From NCBI GenBank assembly GCA_030141605.1, contig JAQGDQ010000803.1:1-64000 (forward strand): a stretch of 64,000 nucleotides of DNA, written 5' to 3'. Below the pieces are notes generated by a model. That model worked only from the letters and a program-made list of their open reading frames with translations. It was not told the DNA's origin and did no database searches. Positions 1-12,900 of the stretch are shown piece by piece. The stretch's first letter is position 1; each line of letters begins with the position of its first letter. The DNA comes from Tubiluchus corallicola. Lineage: Eukaryota > Priapulida > Priapulimorpha > Priapulimorphida > Tubiluchidae. The translations under genes and the position numbers were made by a program.

Positions 1-880
1 TTTAACATTAACAGTTAACATACATGAGTCACATATATATGATTTTACAGGAAAGCAAAATGATTTTTCGTATACTACCCCCCCCCCCCCCACATTGAAG
101 TACTGTAAAAATTATACACTTTAACACATATCATACTGGCAAAGTGATTCTGATAATTAAATAATGGGTTAAAAGATTAACTAAAAAAACGTGAAACCAA
201 TGGGAGAGTCACACATAATAATTCACACGATATGTTAGCGCATGTTTTGCTACTTCTGCAACACTTATGTGACAAAACGAATGTTGAACGACATCGGTGC
301 GACTATATGGAATAATGGTGATCATTTCACGATCATTCAACAGGATTTTCAATATTGCCAAAATATTAAAAACTAGTCGCAAAGTTCTTGCAGCATTGTC
401 AAAATTGTCTCAACATGTTTTCCAAGTTTTCGCAAATTTTGAAATTGTTGACAAACATCGCAAATAATTGGAAACACATTTACAAATTTTTGGTGCAGGT
501 TCAGACAACTTTACAACAGTTCGGAGAAGTTTGGCAAGGTGGCGAGTGTCGCGACTTCTGCGGCATACTTTAAACACTTTAAATTTTTTGCCGAAGCCAG
601 CGACCGATTTCACCACAAATGTGTGCTACGTCACAAATGAACTGAAAGGTACGATGCCTGTTTTTATGCAATCTGGTTCTGAGTTGCAGGCACTGTGTCC
701 ATCTAACTAACAAATGGCGAAGTGCACGCAACAGAACACGAATGTGAACTTAAATTTCCCTGGTAATAATTCTTTCACGTTACTCTCCCTTAAAAAACAA
801 TTATGTTCTCTTTCAATATTTTACACATTATAGATTATTTTGAGCTTCAGTTAAAAATTGGGTCCTGTTCCCCTTTAAAC
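1..880. repeat. Dispersed repeat family DR1, copy 1
   Basis: This stretch resembles three later stretches (about 1655-2275, 12345-13250 and 13740-14335) in the same order of sub-motifs. Shared marks are TGGTAATAATTCTTTCA near the right end and runs like TAATTAAATAATGGGTTAAAA near the left. It holds a short poly-C tract at 79-91. No coding function is visible. It lies in or beyond an intron of the minus-strand transporter gene. I could not find clean ends or a target duplication, so the class is unknown. Confidence 0.55.
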
Positions 881-971
881 TGCCATATTTATACTGAACA
901 TAATCACGTAAGTCTACTAAAACTAATCACATTTTAAGACAAAAACTACCATTACAGACTGGTATTCTTAC

Positions 972-3900
972 TTTGCTGCCGTAAGCATGTCCAACATGGC
1001 CGGAACTAACTGACCACCGAGTGATAATCCCTGCATCACTAGGCAAATTATAACAACCCACAACTGCCTGGAAGGAAATAAGAAGAAAGATTTTTAACAA
1101 ATTTGCATTTATTATTATTAAAGTAACATCAGTAAGGTAATATAATCGCATAAGTTACAACAGGGGTGTGCAGACTGCGGCCCGCGAAGAGGTTTGTCAA
1201 CGTAATGAAAGTGCGGCCCACGCGATCCAGCTGAAGTCCGCGCCAATATCGCAAAGATAGTGCAGGTAGTTTTTTCCTCTAGATCGGATGGCATTAACCC
1301 TTACAAGACCGTTGTCACTTAATGTCACTGTCGGACCTGACGAAATATTTGGTTTTTAATATGAATTTTAATAATTTCTAAAATAGTTTTTTGAGTGTAG
1401 TATGCAGTAGTAATGATGTGCGCAAATCAGATGCAGAAAAATCGTTATAAGGTCCTACTGTACTTGGCTCCTTGATCTAACTGCATGCGGCCCACAGAAA
1501 TTGCGGGAATGTTTAATGTGGCCCGGTTAGTCAGATAATTTGCACACCCCTGAGTTACAAGATCAGATAGCCAATGCAGCTTCAAAAATATTTTTCCATG
1601 CCCATAATGAAGCTGTTATATTCTTCTCTGACATCCTCTTAACAATGTTGTGCCTGATCTTTTTTCATATTTTAACCCATTTTGTAGTATGATAAAATTG
1701 TACATTTCAAGATGTATAATACAATGTGGAAGCATTTCTTGTAATTAAAAACAGGTTAACTTAATTAATCTTAGGCGAGGCCAACTGGTGACGACATCAC
1801 AAACTAACATAATTTTCAACAGCAGAAACATTCCATGAGCGGGTTGCGTGAGTTTGTGAAAGCGAAAATTGAAGTACAGTGTTACTGCAAACCATTCAGT
1901 GTGATATATAAAAATTTGGAAAATTTTATGTTTAAAAACACTTAATTTAGAGTTTACCGCTGTGTTCACTGCGAGCTTTCAAACATTTGCACAACGTCAC
2001 AACTGAACACGTCTGAACAGAAAGGTACAGCACCCATTTTTTGTGCAATGAATTTGGAGATGCAAACGCTAGTACCCATCTAACTAACAAATGGTGAAAT
2101 GTATGTAACAGCAACAAGCTAACAACGCGAACGTGCTTATTGCCATATTGTGGTAATAATTCCTTCACGTAAGTCATTCTTGAAAAAACTAGTATGTTCC
2201 CTTTAAATATTTTATAGGATAGATTGTTTTGAGCTCTAGTTAAAGATTGGGTCCAGTTTTCCTTCAGAGAATGCAATTAATGCGCTGTAGAGATGGCGCT
2301 GTCATACTGTAAAAAAACTTAAATTTCCTCTGCTGGTGCAATGTCTTATTTCAGAAGATTATTTCCGATAACAAACTAGATACTGGTCTTACCACTACCA
2401 TTTAGCGCTACTACTAGGCCTGGCCATTGAGTGCTGGATGCTGCCTTGCACAGTGTAGAACTGTAGAAAACATACTAAAACGCGGTCAACGTGCAGAATC
2501 GGACTTTCAGAATTACGTCCAGATGGTGTGGATAAATGTCCACTTTCATGGTATTAAATCATTGGTATCAAAAAACAGCTTCCAAAGAAACTTAAAATAA
2601 CGATACTTGTATCTATTCCAAACTCATTAAAAGAGTCCAGACCTTGATATGAACTGGACTACATATCAAAAAGGGCGCCGCAAATCGCAACACAATTTCA
2701 CCGAGTACAAAGAATTTCTCACATGGCAAGAATCACACGAAGTTTTAAGAATATTGACTGAAAAACGATTTTCCGTTTAAGGAGTTAGTTCTTAAAATGC
2801 TTACTGTCCATCGATGTTGAAGATCGGCGAAGGACCAATGAAAACAAATGCCAGCATGTTGAATGTTGTGGCTATTGCCATGAGAACTTTGCACCGGCCC
2901 TGGCAAATACAAAAATACAAACAAAATTATTGCAAAATCATTCAAGAAGCAAATTACTGTGCTATAATGATTCTACACCAACACTAATTATAATATCTGC
3001 TACATTAAAACACTTTAACAAAACGCATAACAAACATTTTGCTTAATTGAATCTGGAAAACATCCGAAGCGTTCCTTGTATGTTTTGTCAGAAGATTAAG
3101 ATGCGTTCACATGTAGAGAGTTCTCTTGCAACTGGTTGCACGCGTTGTCAGAAGATTAAGATGCGTTCACATGTAGAGAGCTCTCTTGCAACTGGTTGCA
3201 CGTGTTGTCAGAAGATTAAGATGCGTTCACATGTAGAGAGCTCTCTTGCAACTGGTTGCACGCGTTGTCAGAAGATTAAGATGCGTTCACATGTAGAGAG
3301 CTCTCTTGCAACTGGTTGCACGTGTTGTCAGAAGATTAAGATGCGTTCACATGTAGAGAGCTCTCTTGCAACTGGTTGCACGCGTTGTCAGAAGATTAAG
3401 ATGCGTTCACATGTAGAGAGCTCTCTTGCAACTGGTTGCACGTGTTGTCAGAAGATTAAGATGCGTTCACATGTAGAGAGCTCTCTTGCAACTGGTTGCA
3501 CGCGTTGTCAGAGATTAAGATGCGTTCACATGTAGAGAGCTCTCTTGCAACTCGTTGCACGAGTTGTCAGAAGATTAAGATGCGTTCACATGTAGAGAGC
3601 TCTCTTGCAACTGGTTGCACAAGTTGTCAGAAGATTAAGATGCGTTCACATGTAGAGAGCTCTCTTGCAACTCGTTGCACGAGTTGTCAGAAGATTAAGA
3701 TGCGTTCACATGTAGAGAGCTCTCTTGCACCTGGTTGCACGAGTTGTCAGAAGATTAAGATGCGTTCACATGTAGAGAGCTCTCTTGCACCTGGTTGCAC
3801 GAGTTGTCAGAAGATTAAGATGCGTTCACATGTAGAAAGCTCTCTTGCAACTGGTTGCACGAGTTGTCAGAAGATTAAGATGCGTTCACACGTAGAGAGC

Positions 3901-6900
3901 TCTCTTGCAACTGGTTGCACAAGTTGTCAGAAGATTAAGATGCGTTCACATGTAGAGAGCTCTCTTGCAACTCGTTGCACGAGTTGTCAGAAGATTAAGA
4001 TGCGTTCACATGTAGAGAGCTCTCTTGCAACTGGTTGCACAAGTTGTCAGAAGATTAAGATGCGTTCACATGTAGAGAGCTCTCTTGCAACTGGTTGCAC
4101 GAGTTGTCAGAAGATTAAGATGCGTTCACATGTAGAGAGCTCTCTTGCAACTGGTTGCACGCCCTCTACATTTGAATGCGCCATCAGTCTTATAATGCAT
4201 TTATAAACGTAATATTTACCTTAGTATCGCCCACCCAGCCAAACGCAGGGGCTAACCCAGCATACAACGCTGATGGAACCAAGAAAATAAACCCAATTGT
4301 AGTAAAGGACAATCCAAACTGCAAAAATTGAAATTCAGTGTAAAAATGATTTTGTAAAGAAAACAAAATGTCATTTCACTAGGTGAAAACAAAAATCAAA
4401 ACGGCATAATTTTGATTTTTGAAAGAATACGTTCAAGACGTATTTGAAAAATTAAAACTTTTACAGTTAAAAAAACCACATAACTTTATTAAAATGTTTA
4501 CATTAAAAAGTTAAAATCATGGCAAATGTTTCGACAGGCTGTTGTTGTCATCATCAGCGGTAAATTTACAAACATACAACCAATTTATATATGCAGAGCC
4601 TATTATGCACTAATTAAGTAATTAACAGAAATCAAACAGGAAATGAATAAGCACACCAGTAAAGAAATTGATACAGTAACTTATGCACTAATTATGTATT
4701 TACAAAAGCCAAATAGGTAATGATTAAACAGACCTGAAGAAAAGAAATTGATATAGTAACAAATAGCTAAGTGTTGGAAAATAAAGTTTATGGAATTGAA
4801 TAGTTTTGTACATTAATAGGAAGGCTTATTACAAGTACAGTTTTTAACTAAAAATGTTTTTAAACGCCTTAAATTGACTTAAAAGATGGTTTGGAATGCA
4901 AGTCGGATGGTCAAATGGTGTGCCCGTTCACATAAATATTTTATTTATTTATTTATTAAATATATCCACAATGATCATTACAGCATTGTACATAAAAGTA
5001 TTTAATAACATATTTATTATTATGTGTACAAGATGCCAAGCCGCAAATGACCCGTGGGGTACTCAAGAAGTAATTACTTGTTTAGAGCACCCCAAATGAA
5101 TGTGGACTGAGTGTAATAGAAAAGAGCAGTAAAGGAGTAGAAAGAAAGGTTAATAGAAAATAGAAAGAAGAAGAAAGGTGTGATGGTATCTGTATGAAGT
5201 AACATGAACTATAGAAATGTAAAAATTGACATAACCAGCAACACAATGGATTACGACAGGGACAGCAGTGTAATTAATCAAATTGATTTATTCTGTATAA
5301 TTAGAAAATATTTCACTTTTAAAATTTCTTTTGAAGTTTGTGTACGAACACTAAGTATTATGATACCTAAGTGGGAATTTTTTACAAAAACAGATAGAGA
5401 TTTAAAATTAATTCGCTTTAAAGAATATGAATTATAACTAGTTTCATATAATTAATTAATTAAGTTATAGTCGGGTGGTAAAATTGAGCAGTTATAAATT
5501 GCATAGATTTTAGGTCGATGATTACCTACAATAACAAAACCAGATTAGCAGCATTAGCCCAATTCAAGAACTTATCAAGAACTCATTCTCTGATGAGTTT
5601 CAATTTGAAACTAACCACAGAATAGCTAGAAAACTGTAGAAATGTGAAGAAACATAGTCCTTTACTTGACTTTTTCATGCTGCAAATTTACGAAAGCGCA
5701 AATTTAGAAAATATTGTACGATTACCGCATTTTACGAAAACCACAATTGAAAGCTAAAGGCAAAAAGTGAACTGTCAATAAATGGGAAATTTTCTAGGCA
5801 TCGTAACGAAACCTGTAATAATTATTCCAGGTATTGTGTCTTGTTTCTCTTGGAAGGCTCGTAGAGAAAACCAGAAAAACTAGTTTATTAAGCGAGAATT
5901 CTACAACAGAAAAGTATGAAGGAACGCGAAATGATTACACTAAACGTGAAAATCTGGAAAACGTTTAAGTGTATCTGAAAATACAAGTATATAAGAGAAT
6001 GTGTAAGTGGCGTCAGCGTGAATAAGCGTGCATCTCTCTCAGTGGCCTGCTTTGCCTTATATAGCATGCCCGAGAAGCTTCCGGAAGTTTTGTTCCAGAA
6101 CATTCTACACGGTAAGATGATTATTTTAACGGAACATTCTACAATGTTCTATGCAATTCTAATAGACGCCAGCGACCTCCACAACACCAGGAAAAGTTAG
6201 GAAAGTGATGCACGGTTAGCTAAACTGCACACACAGACAGTAAATTAACTAAAATTAAAAATAATTGATACCATGGCAAGATAGAGAGCTAATGTCGCCT
6301 CGAGAAAACCCAGTGACAGAGCTCCTCCTACGACATTGGAAGTCGCAATCAAAACCGACGGGATCAGCAACATACTTATGAAATTCTGGGAGCCGCTTGA
6401 TTGAGCGTCTACAAAACACGGACAAGATCAATGACATTTTTGTGAAATTTTGGAAAACGTGGCTCGACTGGACATTTATAAAACACAGGATTAGTGACAT
6501 CTCCGTGAAATTTCTCCACTGAGCGCTTACAGAACATATTGATTATGACAAAAAGTATTAACAGAAAAATTTAAAAGTTGAATTAGCAACAGTACAATTT
6601 AAAGTAAGCAATTTAAGTACAAATTAACCATGAAAAGTACACGTGAGAAATTTGCACAGGTGTGTGCAATACAGGTACAGGTACTGTACACACGTTTAAA
6701 CTATAGAGTCCCACAAAAAGTATCAAAAAGTATATGCATTAATGGCAAAATCACATGTCTTAAACTGCCTGCATCTGCCTGATTATAAATGTAACTTTTA
6801 TTGCTTGTAAATTACAAGTACAGTTAAAATTGCATTAATTTCAAATGTATTTATTAGATGATAGTACAATTTGCTCCGTCTAGCTTAAGGTCAGATATTG

Positions 6901-9900
6901 TAGTTTTGCTAATCACAATTTGGCAGTAAGAACTTCTGTTACAAAAAAAAGCATATAAAGCATCACTCTTACCTAACCTATTAGGTAAACACACATAGTT
7001 GAAGAACGCACCGACGAACAGGAAAAAACCCATAACAGCGAACGGTAACACAAACCCACCAACCTGCAAAACACACGAGTAGCACAGAATGCTAACAAAA
7101 CCTGTAAGACACAAACTACTAAATCATAGCCACTACGGCAGCAGCAAGTACCGCACATCTGCGCATATTTCATGCCAGGAGGACACATTTTTTGCATCTG
7201 TTTGATATAGTTTATGTTTGCTATCCAAACTACAATTTTTCTTTTTCTACATTTTTTCCTCATTCTTTATAAACCAAATTTAACTTTTAACTTTGTGAAA
7301 ATATAGCAACTTAAAAACACAAAAATATGATACGAGATGTTGATGTGATTTGTTTTCGTTTACAGACAGGCTGAAAACTTCTTAGCTGCAAAATCGCGCG
7401 AAGAAAAGCGTAGACAAGAAGTACAAAGAAACAGAAAACGAAGAATTCGGAAATGTTACGGATGCAGAATCGAATACATGTAAAAAAGAACAGGAAAAAA
7501 GACACAGGAAAGCAGTAACAGGAAGAAAGAAACAACCCTAACCCTAACATTTTGAACAAACCGCGATTCTTTTACACATACATGTAACGCCATCATGTGT
7601 AAATAGTGTTGTCAATATATACTAGTCACGTACTGCCAATTATTAACTGATCTAAAATATCTTCTGTTTGATTACTTTAATTGTTTATGGTACTTAAATA
7701 GAATGTGACTGACTTGAATATTTTTATTTGATTACATGACTTTCTTTCCTAGCCAACATTGTGAGTTTTTTCTGTGACTTTTCCCCTGTGACTTCATTGT
7801 GAGTTTTTTCTGTGACTTTTCCCCCGTGACTTCATTGCGAGTTTTTTCTGTGACTTTTCCCCTGTGACTTCATTGTGAGTTTTTTCTGTGACTTTTCCCC
7901 TGTGACTTCATTGCGAGTTTTTTTCTGTGACTTTTCCCCTGTGACTTCATTGAGTTTTTTCTGTGAGTTTTCCCCTGTGACTTCATTGAGTTTTTTCTGT
8001 GAGTTTTCCCCTGTGACTTCATTGAGTTTTTTCTGTGAGTTTTCCCCTGTGACTTCATTGTGTTTTTTCTGTGAGTTTTCCCCTGTGACTTCAATGTGTT
8101 TTTTCTGTGACTTCATTGTGAGTTTTTTCTGTGACTTTTCTCCCCATGACTTCATTGTGAGTTTTTTCTGTGACTTTTCCCCTGTGACTTCATTGTGTTT
8201 TTTCTGTGACTTTTTCCCTGTGACTTCATTGAGTTTTTTCTGTGAGTTTTCCCCTGTGACTTCATTGTGTTTTTTCTGTGAGTTTTCCCCTGTGACTTCA
8301 TTGTGTTTTTTCTATGACTTCATTGTGAGTTTTTTCTGTGACTTTTCCCCCCATGACTTCATTGTGAGTTTTTTCTGTGACTTTTCCCCTGTGACTTCAT
8401 TGTGAGTTTTTTCTGTGACTTTTCCCCTGTGACTTCATTGTGAGTATTTTCTGTGACTTTTCCCCCCATGACTTCATTGTGAGTTTTTTCTGTGACTTTT
8501 CCCCCCACGACTTCATTGTGAGTTTTTTCTGTGACTTCATTACCTTGTCCATATAAACAATGTGTGTGCTTGCAAACCAAAGCCGTCCATAAATCGGCAT
8601 AGTTAAAACTACGTTATGATGGTTCAATGTAGAATGAACCAAAAATTTGCTCAATACAAACACTAAATATATTGGAGTTTTATATTCTAGCATCAAATTG
8701 TCAAGAAAATGTTCAAAAAATACTAAAAATCTAATCCCATACCCATTTCTCTGGGTAGAAACTAATAATGCAATTGTAAAAAAACTTGTATTTTCAATCT
8801 CCGACAGTAGCTCATGGCAGCAGTCATTTTGCTTTGAGTTTTTTCTGTTGCCAAACCCAAATCTTCATCAGGAAGAGCCATCCACTGGATTTAAACAGAA
8901 CTTCAATGTGTTTGCGATTGCCAAGTGTTTTGTAGAAACGGGACAAAAAACAATGGCTAACTTTAATAGTGATTTTCTCAAGGTTATGTTTTTCAGTGCA
9001 CGGCCTGCACCTCAGCTTCAATGTGGATTATCTCAGCTTAGAAATAACATAGAGCGATGAGTTTGGTATCAAAATAATTCTCATGAAATGGAGATTCCGA
9101 ATATGTGAATAACTAGAGAAGCTTGATTACCGACTTATAGATGTTTTTGTTATGCAGGCACACATATATCGCACGCCTCAGATGGGCAATGTAATAAAGT
9201 ACGATCAAACAGTCTGAAATATACAACCCAATCACCACATTAAATTAAGAGCAACGGTAACTGCCACCTCCCGGAGACAACCCGCAAGCAGAAACGGAAA
9301 AATGTTGCAGTCATCAAACCAAATTGACAACTTACCGATTCCGCTAGGCAACATACAATAGTTGACCACAGCAGCAATGAGGAGGCAGACTCCAACAACT
9401 GCAAATGGTACAGTGAAACCCCCTAACTGAAAGTAGGGAAAAGAAAATAGTGAAAGACAGAAAACAGGCAACTACGACAAGTTATTTCAGCTAGAAACCG
9501 GTGTCAGTAAGAACGTTTTTTAAAAGCGTAACACTGATGTCTATTAGTTAGAGCAGAATTCAGGAGTAAGATCTTATTAACGGTTTTCGTGGATTATTTT
9601 CAAGTTAGAAAACAGAAGCGAGAAGCATGCAAATAAAAAACTGCAATTTTTTACCTGATATAATGCTCCGCCAATTGGAGGACCGCACATCATTCCAACT
9701 CCAAAAAATGTCTCTAATATGCCCTGCAAAGTTGGAATAACGCATTAGTATGCGGTTAGAATTCATCGCTGAAAAAAGGAGAGTGATAACAGGTGTACAT
9801 TTATGGTTACATTAGCTGCTGGGCGTGTCCGTAGTTGGAAAAATCAAAACAAAAATGAAAATAAAAATGGAAGAATTTTGGTGTCAAATTGCTGTACCAC

Positions 9901-12900
9901 GTGTTTCATTATGATTAGCTAGAACCTTGCCTACTTCATTCTTCTTCTTCTCAAGCAAGATCCTGCTAGTAAATCACTCTACGCACAGACTAAAGCATAA
10001 TTAAGTAAAGTCCATGTAAAACAACTGAAGTCACTAAACTGACGAGGCAGACGGCTTTGCTTTACCCACATGTCATATGACGACTGTATTGTGATGCATT
10101 GCTGTCGTACTCTTAACCTTTGACCTGCAGCAACTGAGTGTGTGCACAACAAAACTGTGAAGAGGCTAATCGGGTTGGCTCTCTCACCTTGGAAATACAG
10201 TTTTAGAGAAGTTCAGGCACATGTTTATATCAGCCGATAACCAATTTATATGCTGCAAAATGATTACTTTGCAAGAAAACCAAGTGCATGCGAAGAGCTC
10301 ATTTTGACAATGAGCCATTAGGTGTATTCCGCAAGGTGATTTAATGACACTTAATGGCGACTATCCGAAAATTTCTAAGTCCAACACAGTCAATATTTTG
10401 GTAAGTTGGACTGTTTGACCGATGCAAAAGTCTTGGCTCTTTGAAACCCTGGCTTCAGAGGGAGAGCAGCACCTAAAACCCCTAGCTGATCAAGAATCAG
10501 GGATTTAACTGAATTTACGAACCGAAGTCAAAATTTATGAAACATGAAACAGCGAAATGAAACCGAAGCGAAACATTTTTGCAAAACCAACTACTAAAAT
10601 AAGTAAAATATTTTGTTTTTTGATTGTTCATTTTTCTGTGTTTTTTTGGATCAAAAAATTCTAATACAAAAAGCACAAAGAAGTTTTATAGTGTAGAACT
10701 TCAAGTTTGATGGAGTGGCTTCCCTTAGAAAATGTGGTATAATGTTTCTGGATTTAAGTATCCTTAACAATTAATGTTTAACGAACATAATGCTTCCTTA
10801 AAAATAAACAAATTTTATTTTGTAGATACTTTGTTGCCTATATTTCATAACTTCTAAAGCTAAACATGATTTTGCTCAAGGGCCTGGAGATTCTAAAACT
10901 TCACAGTGGTCAGCACTGAAGATACGCCACATTGCCGGTAAAAGCATGTCACGAACTGTTATGTAAACGAAATTTTCGCTTTATTGAACTAATTCAGCCA
11001 AGATTTTTCAGTGGTTTTTGGCATCTAGGAGAATCAAGGTAAATTGGGTAAATACTAGTAAAACGTCGGAAAAAATGAAATTTAATAAATTTGGCCGAAA
11101 TCGAAACTTAACCGAAAAAATTTTGTTTCAGTAACATCCCTGTCAAGAATGTTAACAGAAGTTTCTGAACTAGGAAGAAAAGTTCACACAACGCTGGTAT
11201 AAAACCAAGAGCGACTAGGTACCAACTACTTACGAATATAGTAGACAACTGGGCAGGAAACTCATTTGCAATGATGGCGTACGATGCCGTCGTAAACGCG
11301 TGCATTCCAGCAGCTTGGACAGACCTCACAATGAAGCACCAGGCGACGAAAGGCGTCCCATCAGGTACCAGATTTAACAACCTACAAAGTGCAAAAACCC
11401 TGGCAAAAATTGTCAAAATAAAAAAATTCTTTTTTGCATATTAATAATAAATTAATAAACGTGTACAATATATATATATATATATATAATAATCTTTATT
11501 TGCCATTAAAACATTGATAATCACTGATAAACACTTTACAGAGATAATCAATCAGTGTTAGTTAATAAAAACTTACACTGCTGAAGGCAAATACGTCAGT
11601 GCATCTAAACTACTGTGCAGTAATGACGAATAAAATCAAACATATTTACAACCATACACAAAAAAAAACAAACTAGGATTTAATTAATATGGCCGTGGAT
11701 ATATGAATTCTGAATTAGTGTGTATGTTGTCGTACTGGTGTGATGGTATTTCATATCTGGTTAATATTAGTGATTTTAATTTTGTTTTAAATGCTGATAG
11801 GGACTTGATTTGTTTAACCTGTAATGGTAGAGAATTCCAAAGTAAAATTGCTTGTTTGATTACAGAGTTCGTTCCATAGTGGGTATTTGTCCTAATTTGT
11901 TTTAGATTGCTTGTTCTGGAATTAACGATAGGATTTGGAACAAAGGTAAATCTGTTATTCTGTACGTTGTACAATGTACGTTCAAGTTCAAATTTACTTC
12001 GGCAGAATACATAATCATTACATCATCATAACAATAAATACTGAAAGTAAACAATAACTCTGGAAAAGACATGCATACATGTATTAATTTTTGATATATT
12101 ATATATATTATATTTTGATATATTAATTAATACTTAGTTTGCAGGCTTACCCAAATAAAAACGAACTACATCCACCCACAAAAATTCCTGTTATAAAGAC
12201 AAATTTGCAGCCCAGAAAAGCCATCTGCAACAAGCAAGTCAAGAGTTATAAAGTCACCACAAGATGTCAGGTAACTCGAGGGTCAAATCAAGATAAAATC
12301 TTTCATTTTAACAACTTCAGTGCAACTCTACTCTAACAGGGTAATTTTTCATATCCTGCCTAACTTTGAAGTATGGTAAAAAGTATGTCTTTTAACACCT
12401 ATAATAATGTAGAAACATTTTTGATAATTAAATAATAGGTTAAAAACTTAATGAAGCGTGGGAGAGCCCAACTATTAATGACATCAAACTGCAAATAATT
12501 TTCAACAGCAAAAACATTCCATGAGTGTGAGTTAAAGTTAAAGGAAGAGAGGATGATTTTTCATATACTACCCCATTTCCAAGTCCAATAAAAAGTATAC
12601 ATCTTAACACAGTTAATACTACAAAAGCATTTCTGATAGTAAAATAATAGATGAAAAACTTAATTAACGGCAGGCGATCCCAACTAGTGATGACATCACA
12701 AACTAACATAATTTTCAATAGCAAAAATATTCTGCGAGCGTGTTGCACGCGTTTGCGAAAGCAAAAATTGAAGTACAGTGCTACTGTACAACATTCAGCA
12801 TGGTAGAGAAGAAACTCGGCAGATTATACGATTAAAATTCAAATTTCAAGTTTACCACTTTGTTCATTGATGACATCAACAACTACTGATGAGACATCAC

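Noticed and set aside
3047-4206. Cys-rich repeated frames (CQKIKMRSHVESSLATGCT)
   Set aside because: Minisatellite artefact on the strand opposite to the host gene, interrupted by a one-base loss.
7832-8696. Several overlapping basic and Phe-rich frames on both strands
   Set aside because: All derive from the imperfect TGTGACTTTTCCCC array and shift with its unit length.
8647-9060. 137-codon plus-strand frame
   Set aside because: Much of it matches a dispersed repeat also present, doubled and inverted, at 44216-44595.
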